DNA from: Streptomyces violaceoruber
GTDB lineage: Bacteria; Actinomycetota; Actinomycetes; Streptomycetales; Streptomycetaceae
DNA length: 64,000 nucleotides
Assembly (NCBI GenBank): GCA_000720805.1
Contig: JODI01000008.1
Coordinates: forward strand, 62,001 to 126,000
Direction of reading: 5' to 3'
The position numbers and the translations under genes were made by a program. Below, piece by piece: positions 36,491 through 45,251 of the stretch. The notes beneath the pieces are model-generated. The model was not told where the DNA came from. It saw nothing but the letters and a program-made list of their open reading frames with translations, and made no database searches. Each line of letters starts with the position of its first letter. Position 1 is the first letter of the stretch.

Positions 36491-38788
36491 TCAAGAGTGC
36501 AGGGGGTTGGCGATGGTGACATAGACGGACTGGGTGTCCACCGGGCCGACAAGTTCATCGAGGCCGTGGAGGCGGGTGAGCAGGTTGGCCTTGCAGCGCA
36601 GCACGGGTGAGTCGAGGAGGCGCGAGGGCAGGGTGCTGCTCAGCCGGGCCGGGCCCGAGGCCGCCCCGGTGAGGAAGCGGCGGAAGGCGGCAAGCAACAG
36701 CCGTTCGTCAACAAGGCGTTGGGAGCCGAACGCGCCGATGAGTCCCAGGACGTTGTTGATCGCGAGGTAGTAGGCAAATCGCTCGTCAGTGACCTCGTCG
36801 GAGACGAAGGTGTGGCTGTGTTCACCGATTCCGCGTAGCCGGGCGCCGAGCTCCGTGCGTCGGGATTCGCGGAAGTAGTACCCCTGGTTGTCACGGTATC
36901 GGCCGCCGACGGGCCAACCCTCGCCGTCCAGCAGGACCAGAGTGTTCTGCTGGTGTGCCTCCAGCGCGATCCCCGCCTCCCCGTCGAGCCACAGCACCGG
37001 ACGGACCACCTGTTCGAGGTAGCGCAGGAACCACTCTGCGGCGACGGCCTCTCGGGAACGGCCGGTCCGGTGGGCGAGGCGTGTGACGACTTCGGCCAGG
37101 CGGGACCGCAGTACGGGTCCACCGGATTCCTGGCTTCCGCCGAGAGCACCCGTGCGGAGATGAGGCCGGAGGGAGACGAGTCCTGCGACACAGGAAACGT
37201 CGTCCCAGGGGGTGAAGGGGTTGTGGCGGATCATCACGTCGAGTCCGGGCAGGGGATCGCCGCCCGGTCCGTCGACGGCCACCCAGGCCGGGTCGCGGAC
37301 GACGTCGAACCCGGGGTGGGCGACGTGCCACTCCTTGGCCAGACCACTGCGGAGCAACCGGTGGACCTCGACACCGCGATGGAGTTCCTTGCGGAGGTTC
37401 TCACGCCGGGAGTTGGTGATGCACAGGCCAAGAGACAACTTGAGCATGGCCGGGGCGTTGGAGCGATGGACGGTTCGCAGAGAAGACGTGGGGTGCCATG
37501 GGGCACCGTGAGTGCCGAGGTCCTGCAGGAGCCCGGCCTCGAGCAGGGCCGCGATTTCGGGGCGGTACCGGACTTCACGCAGCTGCCAGGGGTGCAGCGG
37601 CAAGGCCGTGTAGCCGTCGGGCAACAGCAGCCCGGCTCCTGCCAGCCGGGCGGTGAGCCGGCCAGCGGCGACGGGGCGGCCGCGTTCGGTCCAGGCCGAG
37701 TCAGTGGCGAGTACGGAGGGAGCGACAGCCAGCCAGTGCAGGGGGAAGGATCCGCGCGACTCGGGTGAGTACAACCGGCCTTCGGCTTCGGAGACTCCCT
37801 CGCGGCTCTTCGGGGTGGGGTGGAAGGGGTGTCCGAGCACGAGTGCTTGTTCGGCGGTGAGGAAGAGGTCGGGGGCGTCGGCGGGATGCTTCCGGCGTTC
37901 GCTGAGGAAGGCGCCGGTTCGCCGGACGGAGTCGGCCACGCGCGCGACGAGATCGGCGGCGCCTGCGGCGGGCGCATGGGAGCGGGCGCGGACAGCGACG
38001 GAGGAAGCGGATGCAGCGCTCGCGGGGTCGGCAGATGGAGTGGTGGGGGTGGTTGTGGGAGTGCTCGCGGTAGAGGCGAAAGCGGGAGGTGAAGGGGTGT
38101 GCGGTGCCGGTGAGGGATGGGCTTTCGGCCCCTTGACCCCCGTGTGACTGAGGGAGGCGAGGCCCAGGGCTGTGTCGTTGAGCGTTTCCCTGGTGAGCAG
38201 CGCGGCGACCGTCACGGCGTCCGCAGGCGTTGACTGGTCGGAGTTTCCGGCGAGGTGTGGGAGACCGAAGCGGTGCCATCCCGTTGGTGACCAGTAGTGG
38301 ACGGGGGCGAGGAGAGCTGTGCCGCTGGCCGGGAGTGGGATGCGGAGGATGCCGTTGTCGGGGGCGGCGAGGAGGTTGGCCTCACGTACCCAGCAACGGA
38401 GCAGGTTCTCCACAGCGGCGGCCTCGGCTGCGGTGTTCGGGTCCGGGTGCTGCAAGAGGTCCAGTGCATCGCCGCGAAACCCGCCCACCGGGGCGCTGTC
38501 CTGGACCGACGTTGCCCTCGGCGTCGGGGGGCTCTTCTCTCCTCCGGGCGAGGCGGTTCCCTCTGGAGCCGAGGGCTCCGCCGGCCTCCGATCGGCCCGC
38601 GCGGCGGCCGGCGGTGCGGATGGTGTGCAAGGTGCGGATGGTGCGGCAACTGGCACGGCGGCCGGCGGGAACGGTGGCCGGCGGGAGTGGGGGACACGGT
38701 CGTCGGAAAGGTCTGGTGACATCGTGCCGGAAGAGCCCGCTGAGGGGATGGCGGCGGTGTCGGTGCCGGGGGTGAAGCTGGCGTTCAA
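36491..38788 (-). CDS. IucA/IucC-family NRPS-independent siderophore synthetase
   Basis: 765 residues from TTG 38788, with GAGGATC upstream. These synthetases use ATP to join citrate or a dicarboxylic acid to amines or alcohols. Core features: LLAPVHYWSPTGWHRF, HPFHPTPKSREGV, LPLHPWQLREVRY, KLSLGLCITNSRRENL, LEAHQQNTLVLLDGEGWP, RDNQGYYFRESRR and the C-terminal FhuF-like LINNVLGLIGAFGSQRLVDE stretch. It is longer than usual because of a ~100-residue Pro/Ala-rich N-terminus and a Pro/Thr/Ala insert near 215-270. Together with the aminotransferase and GNAT it makes a minimal hydroxamate-type pathway; decarboxylase and N-monooxygenase are not present here. Confidence 0.9.
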   Translation of the reverse strand: MNASFTPGTDTAAIPSAGSSGTMSPDLSDDRVPHSRRPPFPPAAVPVAAPSAPCTPSAPPAAARADRRPAEPSAPEGTASPGGEKSPPTPRATSVQDSAPVGGFRGDALDLLQHPDPNTAAEAAAVENLLRCWVREANLLAAPDNGILRIPLPASGTALLAPVHYWSPTGWHRFGLPHLAGNSDQSTPADAVTVAALLTRETLNDTALGLASLSHTGVKGPKAHPSPAPHTPSPPAFASTASTPTTTPTTPSADPASAASASSVAVRARSHAPAAGAADLVARVADSVRRTGAFLSERRKHPADAPDLFLTAEQALVLGHPFHPTPKSREGVSEAEGRLYSPESRGSFPLHWLAVAPSVLATDSAWTERGRPVAAGRLTARLAGAGLLLPDGYTALPLHPWQLREVRYRPEIAALLEAGLLQDLGTHGAPWHPTSSLRTVHRSNAPAMLKLSLGLCITNSRRENLRKELHRGVEVHRLLRSGLAKEWHVAHPGFDVVRDPAWVAVDGPGGDPLPGLDVMIRHNPFTPWDDVSCVAGLVSLRPHLRTGALGGSQESGGPVLRSRLAEVVTRLAHRTGRSREAVAAEWFLRYLEQVVRPVLWLDGEAGIALEAHQQNTLVLLDGEGWPVGGRYRDNQGYYFRESRRTELGARLRGIGEHSHTFVSDEVTDERFAYYLAINNVLGLIGAFGSQRLVDERLLLAAFRRFLTGAASGPARLSSTLPSRLLDSPVLRCKANLLTRLHGLDELVGPVDTQSVYVTIANPLHS

Positions 38789-39661
38789 AGGCGTGATCCT
38801 CAGGATGGTGCTGGCTCGTGCAGCTGGGGTGATTCGGCGTCGTGGTGGAGCAAGAGCGGGCGCGGGCCGGGCGTTGCAGAGAGGGAAACAGCGGGCGAGG
38901 GGTTCGATGGGAGGTGAGCGATGTTCGGGGCCACTCAGTCAGCGAAGGATGCCGAGCACCCGGGTCCGGACGTCCGGGTATGTGCCACCGAGCCAGTGCG
39001 CCCGCACGGGCCCACACGGACGCACCATCCGGCGCGAACGCAGAACGCGGCCTCGGCTCATGATCCGGCGTGGGGATACGCGTTCGCGTGGGCGCCCGGG
39101 CAGCCTCGTGGGCCCATGCAGGCGGACCGACGCTCGCGGACGCACGACCCGGCACGGGTGCGCCGAGCCGCACGGACGCACAGCTCGGCATGTCGCGCGA
39201 GGAGCACCCTCGAACGGACGGCGCCGGTGACCCCGAGGTCTCCCCATGAGCGACTCGACGGTTGCGCCACGGCGCAGCCGCCGGGTTCCGACCGCGGGCC
39301 CTGTCATCGCGCTGGGGCACATCAGCCCGCGCCCGCCCGCAGGGCGAAGCCGTGGCACGGATCTGCCGGTACGCACAAGCCGACAGCGACACACCAATCC
39401 TTGAATACACACAAGCCCACGGCGACGCACGGGCCTGCGCATGCGCATCCGCCCATCGCGACACACCAACCCGCGCATACGCGCAACTCCGTACCGACAC
39501 GGACACCCCACCCCACCCGGACGTACAAGCCCACCCGGACGTACAAGCCCACCCGGACGCACGAGCCAACCCGGACGCACGAGCCAACCCGGACGCACAA
39601 ACCCACCCGGACGCACGAACTCCCTTGGAGACGAAGGGGGACATCCTTCGCTCCGCCCCGC
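38789..39661. other. 873-bp repeat-rich stretch inside the siderophore locus
   Basis: Frames are open on both strands through the whole stretch (His/Pro/Thr-rich on plus, Ser/Gly/Ala/Arg-rich on minus). None has a good ribosome site or resembles a family, so no gene is called. The right half is full of CACxxGGACGCAC-like words and ends in the 18-bp array. Confidence 0.55.
39512..39619. repeat. Tandem repeat, 6 copies of 18 bp
   Basis: Units start at 39512, 39530, 39548, 39566, 39584 and 39602. Consensus CCCACCCGGACGCACGAG; units 1 and 2 are identical, the others differ at one to four positions. It lies 43 bp from the end of the aminotransferase gene. Looser, related repeats continue leftwards to about 39350. 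Confidence 0.9.
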
Positions 39662-41287
39662 TCACCTTTGGTGCTGCTTTTCGCCGCGGGCGTGACTGCG
39701 GGCCACCGTCTCCACCGCGTCGGTCAGGCGGTCCAGAACGGCTGCCGTCTGCTCGTCACTGATCGTCAGCGGAGGAAGCAGTCGTACGACGCTGGCGTGA
39801 CGTCCCCCGAGGCCGACGATCAAGCCGCGGCGCAGACATTCCTGTTGGACGGCGGCCGCGAGTTCGGGGGCGGCGGGACGAGGTGCGCGGGCATGCTCCG
39901 GCGCCTTGCCCCGCACCGCATCACACGCCCCCTCAAGGCCGGCCCAGGGGCCGCCAACGCCACGCAGCTCACCAGCGCCCTGGAAATCCCCGCCGCGCTC
40001 GGAGCCCGTCTCTCCTTCTCCTTCTCCCCCTCCTTCTCCCCCTCCTTCTCCCTCTCCCACCATCTCCACCCCGATCATCAACCCCCGCCCTCGCACCTCC
40101 CCGATCACCGAGAACTGCCGGGCCAGTTCGCTGAGTTGGGTCAGCAGGCAGGAGCCCAGGGTGGCCGCGCGCTCGGCGAGGTGGTTTTCGCGGACGTAGG
40201 CCAAGGTTGCCGTTCCCGCGGCCATGGCGAGTTGGTTACCGCGGAAGGTGCCTGCGTGGGCGCCGGGCTCCCCCACGTCGAGGTCGTCGCGGTAGACCAC
40301 TACGGCCAGGGGCAGGCTGCCACCGATGGCCTTGGAGAGGACCATCACGTCGGGAGTGACGCCGCTGTGTTCCACCGCCCAGAAGGCTCCCGTGCGGCCG
40401 ACGCCGGTCTGGACCTCGTCGGCGATGAGGGGGATGGAGCGGGCGGCGGTGATCTGCCGCATGCGCCGCATCCACTCGTCCGGTGCGGGGATCACCCCGC
40501 CCTCGCCCTGCACGGGTTCGAGGATCATGCCCGCGGACAGCGGGACGCCCGGCTCGGGGTCGTCGAGGACGGACTCGGTCCAGCGGGCGGCGAGTTCGGC
40601 GCCATGGGTGCCGCCGACACCGAAGGGGCAGCGGTAGTCCTGCGGAAAGGGGAGGCGTGTGACCCGCATGTCGAAGGCGTCGTCGGACGCTTCGAAGGCC
40701 CCGGCGGTCGTTCCGCGGTAGGCACCGGTGAAGGCGAGCAGGCCGTTGCGGCCGGTGGCAGTACGGACAAGCTTGACGGCGGCTTCCACCGCGTCCGTTC
40801 CGGCCGGTCCGCAGAACTGCACTCGCGCGCGGTCGGCGAGTCCGGGTGGCAGGGTGCGGAACAACTCGGTGGTGAACGCGTCCGTGACGGGGGTCGCCAG
40901 ATCGAGTGCGTGCAGCGGGGCCCCGGAGTCGATGACCTTGCGGATCGCCTCCAGGACAACGGGATGGTTGTGCCCGAGAGCAAGCGTTCCCGCGCCTGAC
41001 AAGCAGTCCAGGTAACGGCGGCCGTCCGCGCCCTCGATGGTCAGCCCGCGCGCCCGCACCGGGACGATCGGCAGGGCTCGCGCGTAGGTGCGCGCCGCCG
41101 ACTCACGCGCCGCCTGGCGCTTCAGAGCACCCTCGTACGCGGGACGCTCCCCTGCCGGCCTACCCGCGAGCACCCCGGCAGCCGCACCGGAGCGCCTCAC
41201 CCCACCACCACCGCCGAGCGCGGAAGCGGCGGCCACGTCGATGCTGTCCGCGGTGGTCTCCTCGGGCGGTGTCTCGGTCACGGCCAC
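39662..41287 (-). CDS. Class III PLP aminotransferase, diaminobutyrate-type (siderophore precursor)
   Basis: 541 residues from GTG 41287, with GGGAG four bases upstream; GTG 41281 is equally possible. The fold-type I aminotransferase shows YLDCLSGAGTLALGHNHP, QFCGPAGTDAVEAAVKLVR, LIADEVQTGVGRTG and the PLP lysine in VLSKAIGGSLPLA. It resembles diaminobutyrate-2-oxoglutarate aminotransferases that begin rhizobactin-type siderophore pathways. About 60 residues of low complexity (GEGEGGGEGGGEGEGE and following Gly/Ala-rich sequence) interrupt the small domain between GRGLMIGVEMV and ELAAAVQQECLRRG. It is encoded by a CT-rich microsatellite-like run at about 40012-40062. First gene of the siderophore locus. 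Confidence 0.88.
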   Translation of the reverse strand: MAVTETPPEETTADSIDVAAASALGGGGGVRRSGAAAGVLAGRPAGERPAYEGALKRQAARESAARTYARALPIVPVRARGLTIEGADGRRYLDCLSGAGTLALGHNHPVVLEAIRKVIDSGAPLHALDLATPVTDAFTTELFRTLPPGLADRARVQFCGPAGTDAVEAAVKLVRTATGRNGLLAFTGAYRGTTAGAFEASDDAFDMRVTRLPFPQDYRCPFGVGGTHGAELAARWTESVLDDPEPGVPLSAGMILEPVQGEGGVIPAPDEWMRRMRQITAARSIPLIADEVQTGVGRTGAFWAVEHSGVTPDVMVLSKAIGGSLPLAVVVYRDDLDVGEPGAHAGTFRGNQLAMAAGTATLAYVRENHLAERAATLGSCLLTQLSELARQFSVIGEVRGRGLMIGVEMVGEGEGGGEGGGEGEGETGSERGGDFQGAGELRGVGGPWAGLEGACDAVRGKAPEHARAPRPAAPELAAAVQQECLRRGLIVGLGGRHASVVRLLPPLTISDEQTAAVLDRLTDAVETVARSHARGEKQHQR

Positions 41288-41728
41288 GGTTCTCCCCGTC
41301 CTCCCGCTGTCCAGGGGCGTGCGGTTCCTCGCGTCCTCGCCCGCCCCGACATACGAAACCCCGGGAGTCTTCACTCGAAAACGCCGGAGAATCGGGCACA
41401 GGAGACCCGACCGACCACCACCGGCAGCAAGTCCCCACCGCTACCAACCCCGAGCCCGCCACCGGGTTACGGGTTACCTCAAAATCCTTGCCGTGACGAA
41501 CCCTCTGCGGCCGGGCGCGCGTACGGGCACGTCCTGCCGCAGGACTACCGCTGCGGGGTACGCGTGCGCACAAGAGGACCTCATGAAGCCTCATACCTGA
41601 GGAGGACATCAGCATGTCACCTCATGCAGCGTCACCAAGTGACAGTGCGAGCAGGGGCACGATGACTCGGCACCTCCTTCACGTCAGGCTGGCCGTCCAC
41701 CCAAGACCAGACCTGGAGACCCTTTCTC
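41288..41728. promoter_or_regulatory. Divergent region aminotransferase/MMPL exporter
   Basis: 441 bp. Near 41465-41479 is GGTTACGGGTTACC, an imperfect palindrome that weakly recalls a DtxR/DmdR iron box; iron control of the siderophore genes is expected but not proven by it. The right side holds the MMPL leader with a mini-ORF. Confidence 0.4.
41583..41600 (+). CDS. Candidate 5-residue leader peptide MKPHT before the MMPL gene
   Basis: ATG AAG CCT CAT ACC TGA with AAGAGG upstream. Its stop overlaps the sequence TGAGGAGG, a strong ribosome site for ATG 41614. CCTCA (41589-41593) and TGAGG (41598-41602) can pair and hide that site. The frame from 41614 runs out of phase into the MMPL gene (to 42042) and looks non-biological. 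The arrangement resembles leaders that control drug-resistance genes by ribosome stalling; this is inference only. Confidence 0.35.
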   Translation: MKPHT

Positions 41729-43960
41729 GTGGCTACCTTGCTCCATCGGTTGGGCCGGACCGCCTTCCGGCGTCGCTGGCTCGTGACGTTGCTGTGGGCG
41801 GTGATCGTCGGCACCGTCGGTCTCGGCGCCGCCAAGGCCCCCGCCGCGGCCGACAACGGCACGTCCTTCATGCCGGGCATCGAGGCACAGAAGGCGTTCG
41901 ACCTGATCGGGGAGCGTTTTCCGGGCGCGGACGCCGACGCCGCCAACGCTCGGATCGTCTTCATCGCACCCGACGGGGAGAAGGTGACCGCGGCCGACAA
42001 CCGCACGGCCATCGACACCCTCGTGACCAAAGCGGCCGATGAGCCCCAGGTCGCCGGTGCCGTGAACCCGTTCACGGCAGACGCGGTGAGCGAGGACGGC
42101 TCCACCGCCTACGCCACGGTGAACTACAAGGTGAAGGCCGACGATCTCACCGACGCCGGCAAGACGGCTCTGGAGAAGGCCATCGACGAGGCCCGCGCCT
42201 CGGGCCTCACGGTTGAGGTCGGAGGCACCGCGCTGGCCACCGCGCCTGCGGCCGGGGGTTCTTCGGAGGCCATCGGCATCGCCCTCGCCGCCGTCGTCCT
42301 GCTGATCACCTTCGGATCCCTGGCGGCTGCCGGCCTGCCCCTGCTCACCGCCGCCGTCGGGGTGGGGGTGAGCATGGCCTGCGTCATGGCGCTGGGCAGC
42401 ACCTTCGGCCTTTCCCTGACCACCGGGACGCTCGCCACGATGCTCGGGCTCGCGGTCGGCATCGACTACGCCCTGTTCGTGGTCTCCCGCTACCGGGAGG
42501 AACGTGCGAACGGACACGGGCCGCACGAGGCGACCGGCCTCGCAGTCGGCACGGCCGGCTCCGCCGTGGTCTTCGCGGGACTGACAGTCGTCATCGCGCT
42601 GGCCGGCCTGTCGGTGATCGGTGTTCCGATGCTGACGAAGATGGGCCTGTGCGCCGCGGGCGCCGTGGTCGTGGCTGTCCTGATCGCCCTGACACTGGTA
42701 CCGGCGCTGCTCGGAATGTGGCCCGACGCCGTACTCTCCCGCACCGAGCGCAAGCGCGGACTCGTGACCGGTCAGCGTACTGACGGCCCGTCCAACGGCG
42801 GGTCCCGGTGGGCGCGGTTCGTGCTGCGCCGCCCCGTGGCCGTGCTGATGGCGTGCATCGCGGGCCTGGGCGCCCTCGCGCTGCCTGCCGCGCACCTCGA
42901 ACTGGGCATGCCGGGAGAGGAGTCCAAGCCCACCTCGTCGACGGAGCGGCGCGCCTACGACGCTCTCGCGGACGGCTTCGGTGCGGGCTTCAACGGGCCC
43001 CTGACGGTCGTCGTGGACGTCAAGGACATAGCTGAGCCGAAGGAGGCCGTGAGCCGGATCGCCCAGGAGATCGGCGGTACGAACGGGGTCGTGTCCGTCT
43101 CTTCCGCCCGCTTCAACGCGGCAGGTGACGCCGCGCTCTTCTCCGCGGTTCCGGCCACCGGTCCGAACGACGAGGACACCAAGAACCTCGTGCAGACCAT
43201 CCGTGCCGAACGTGCGGAGCTGGAGCGGGAGACGGGGGCGACGTTCGAGGTCACCGGCAGTACCGCGATGAACATCGATGTCGCGCAGGCGCTGCAGGAC
43301 GCACTCATTCCGTACCTGGCCGTCATCATCGGTCTGGCCCTGCTCCTCCTCCTGGTGGTCTTCCGCTCGGTGCTCGTGCCCGTCAAGGCCGCTGTCGGGT
43401 TCCTGCTGTCGGTTCTGGCGGCCCTCGGCGCGGTCGTGGCGGTCTTCCAGTGGGGCTGGGGCGCGGAACTGCTGGGTGTGGAGCAGGAGGGTCCGATCAT
43501 GAGCCTGATGCCCATCTTCCTCGTGGGCATCGTCTTCGGCCTGGCCATGGACTACGAGGTCTTTCTCGTCTCCCGTATGCGGGAGGCGTACGTCCGCGGA
43601 GACCGGCCCGCCCAGGCCATCGTCACCGGCTTCCGGCACAGCGCGCGGGTGGTCGTCGCCGCGGCGGTGATCATGATGGCCGTCTTCTCCGGTTTCATCG
43701 GCTCGGGCGAGTCGATGATCAAGACCATCGGCTTCGGTCTCGCCGTCGCGGTGCTGTTCGATGCCGTCGTCGTGCGCATGGCGCTCGTGCCCGCGGTGCT
43801 GGCCCTGCTCGGCGACAAGGCGTGGTGGCTGCCTCACTGGCTCGACAGGGTGCTGCCACGCGTGGACGTCGAGGGCTCCGCGCTCACCGCGCATCCCGCG
43901 CAGGGCGCCGGACCGGCGAACAGCGAGCCCGCACCGTCGCAGGAGCCGGCCCGTACCTGA
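41729..43960 (+). CDS. MMPL/RND-superfamily exporter
   Basis: 743 residues from GTG 41729, which has GGAGA nine bases upstream; an in-frame stop at 41663 prevents a longer version. It has two repeats of one membrane helix, an extracytoplasmic loop and five helices. The functional Asp-Tyr pairs are in GIDYALFVVSRYREE (first half) and AMDYEVFLVSRMREAY (second half). Such proteins export lipids, polyketides or drugs using proton flow. It is followed by a hairpin, then a two-component pair that may respond to the same stress. Confidence 0.93.
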   Translation: MATLLHRLGRTAFRRRWLVTLLWAVIVGTVGLGAAKAPAAADNGTSFMPGIEAQKAFDLIGERFPGADADAANARIVFIAPDGEKVTAADNRTAIDTLVTKAADEPQVAGAVNPFTADAVSEDGSTAYATVNYKVKADDLTDAGKTALEKAIDEARASGLTVEVGGTALATAPAAGGSSEAIGIALAAVVLLITFGSLAAAGLPLLTAAVGVGVSMACVMALGSTFGLSLTTGTLATMLGLAVGIDYALFVVSRYREERANGHGPHEATGLAVGTAGSAVVFAGLTVVIALAGLSVIGVPMLTKMGLCAAGAVVVAVLIALTLVPALLGMWPDAVLSRTERKRGLVTGQRTDGPSNGGSRWARFVLRRPVAVLMACIAGLGALALPAAHLELGMPGEESKPTSSTERRAYDALADGFGAGFNGPLTVVVDVKDIAEPKEAVSRIAQEIGGTNGVVSVSSARFNAAGDAALFSAVPATGPNDEDTKNLVQTIRAERAELERETGATFEVTGSTAMNIDVAQALQDALIPYLAVIIGLALLLLLVVFRSVLVPVKAAVGFLLSVLAALGAVVAVFQWGWGAELLGVEQEGPIMSLMPIFLVGIVFGLAMDYEVFLVSRMREAYVRGDRPAQAIVTGFRHSARVVVAAAVIMMAVFSGFIGSGESMIKTIGFGLAVAVLFDAVVVRMALVPAVLALLGDKAWWLPHWLDRVLPRVDVEGSALTAHPAQGAGPANSEPAPSQEPART

Positions 43961-43967
43961 CGTGCGT

Positions 43968-44023
43968 CACATACCCCCAGGTCGCGGCAGCTGCACCACG
44001 GCGGCGCGGCCTGGGGGTGTGTG
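43968..44023 (+). terminator. Hairpin after the MMPL gene
   Basis: Arms CACATACCCCCAGG and CCTGGGGGTGTGTG (one mismatch) with a GC-rich 28-bp loop, followed by AGTATTTCTG. It starts 8 bp past the stop codon and separates the exporter from the kinase gene. Confidence 0.65.
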
Positions 44024-44054
44024 AGTATTTCTGCCCCTGGACCTGTCGCGGAGT

Positions 44055-45251
44055 GTGATGAGCACAAGCTGGCAGCGCCGCGCAGCGACCCGCCCGAAGG
44101 CCGTCGAGGCCGCGGCGCTGGCTCTGCTGTTCGGCTGCACCGTCTCCGGCGTCCTCCTCACCCGGGCGGTCATGTCCGAGCCGCTGGCCGTGGGGCCCGG
44201 CATCGCCCTGTCCGCGGTCGCCTGTACCGCGCTGCGCTGGAGGAGCAGCCGCCCGCTTCACGTCCTCGCGGCGGCCACCCTGTGCACCATGGCCCAGGGC
44301 GCACTCGGCTACCTCCTGACACCGCTGCTCATGGGCCCGCTCCTGATCGCGCAGTACTCCACCAGTGCGCAGGCACCCCGCCGAACCACCTGGAACAGTG
44401 CGCTGACGGCCGCCGGCTGCATGGTCGTCACCGGGCTGTTCCTCACCTCGTTCCGCGACTCCCTGATCCTGTCCATCGTCAACCCGGCGGGATGGGTTCT
44501 GCTGTCCGCGGCTTTCGGCAGCTACATCCGGGTACGCCGCGAGTACGCCGCGGCCCGTGCGGACCACGCCGACCGTCAGCGCGAGGAAGAAGCGCGTCAC
44601 CGCGTGATCCAGGAGCGGATGCGCATCGCACGGGAACTTCATGACGTGGTTGCCCACCATCTGACCCTGGCCAACGCCCAGGCCGGCACCGCGGCCCACC
44701 TCTCCCGGACCGACCCCGACCAGGCGTTCGAGATCATCGGCAAGCTGCCGGAGACCACGGCCGCGGCACTGCGCGAACTCAAGGCCACCGTGGGACTCCT
44801 GCGCGAGGACACCGACACCGCGGACGACGTGACCCCCGCACCAGGACTGCAGCAGCTGCCCGTCCTGGTCGACGCCTGCTCGGCGGCCGGCCTTGAGGTG
44901 TCCGTCACCGTCGAGGGGCAGCCCCGCCGGCTCACGCCTGGCCTCGACCTGACTGCCTACCGGGTCGTCCAGGAAGCTCTCACCAACGTCACCAAGCATG
45001 CCGCCACCCGCACGGCACAGGTCCGTATCGCCTACACCCCCCACTACCTGACCCTGACCATCACCAACGAAGCCGCTCCCGACCCCCGAGGGGCCGCCCC
45101 CGGCTCCGGACGCGGATTCGGTCTGCTCGGTATGCGTGAGCGCGCCCTGTCCACAGGCGGCACCTTCAGTGCCGGCCGGCGCCCGCAGGGCGGCTTCGAA
45201 GTCGCCTGCTCCCTTCCGCTCCACAGTCCCGACGAAAGCGCCGTCCCATGA
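44055..45251 (+). CDS. Sensor histidine kinase, NarL/DesK-like
   Basis: 398 residues from GTG 44055 (ATG 44058 is the alternative), GGAG upstream. The first ~150 residues hold four to five membrane helices with almost no extracytoplasmic loop. HisKA_3 motif RIARELHDVVAHHLTL places the phospho-acceptor at about His196. HATPase boxes are AYRVVQEALTNVTKHA and GFGLLGMRERA. The small input domain suggests sensing in or at the membrane. Its stop overlaps the regulator ATG by 4 bp (ATGA). Confidence 0.95.
   Translation: MMSTSWQRRAATRPKAVEAAALALLFGCTVSGVLLTRAVMSEPLAVGPGIALSAVACTALRWRSSRPLHVLAAATLCTMAQGALGYLLTPLLMGPLLIAQYSTSAQAPRRTTWNSALTAAGCMVVTGLFLTSFRDSLILSIVNPAGWVLLSAAFGSYIRVRREYAAARADHADRQREEEARHRVIQERMRIARELHDVVAHHLTLANAQAGTAAHLSRTDPDQAFEIIGKLPETTAAALRELKATVGLLREDTDTADDVTPAPGLQQLPVLVDACSAAGLEVSVTVEGQPRRLTPGLDLTAYRVVQEALTNVTKHAATRTAQVRIAYTPHYLTLTITNEAAPDPRGAAPGSGRGFGLLGMRERALSTGGTFSAGRRPQGGFEVACSLPLHSPDESAVP

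Noticed and set aside
38382..39665. Minus-strand frame of 427 codons over the siderophore-locus spacer
   Set aside because: It overlaps the IucA/IucC gene out of frame, and its Ala/Ser/Gly/Arg-rich composition comes from the repeats.
38921..40999. Plus-strand frame of 692 codons with Thr-His-Lys-Pro repeats
   Set aside because: The right half is antisense to the aminotransferase, and the left half is a repeat array with no ribosome site; it was kept only as a repeat region.
41465..41479. Iron box for DmdR1 upstream of the siderophore genes
   Set aside because: GGTTACGGGTTACC has the wrong centre spacing and too few matches to the 19-bp DtxR-type consensus to call it a site.
41614..42042. 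142-codon frame with a very good ribosome site before the MMPL gene
   Set aside because: Most of it overlaps the exporter out of frame and encodes an Arg/Gly/His-rich product; treated as part of the leader, not as a gene.
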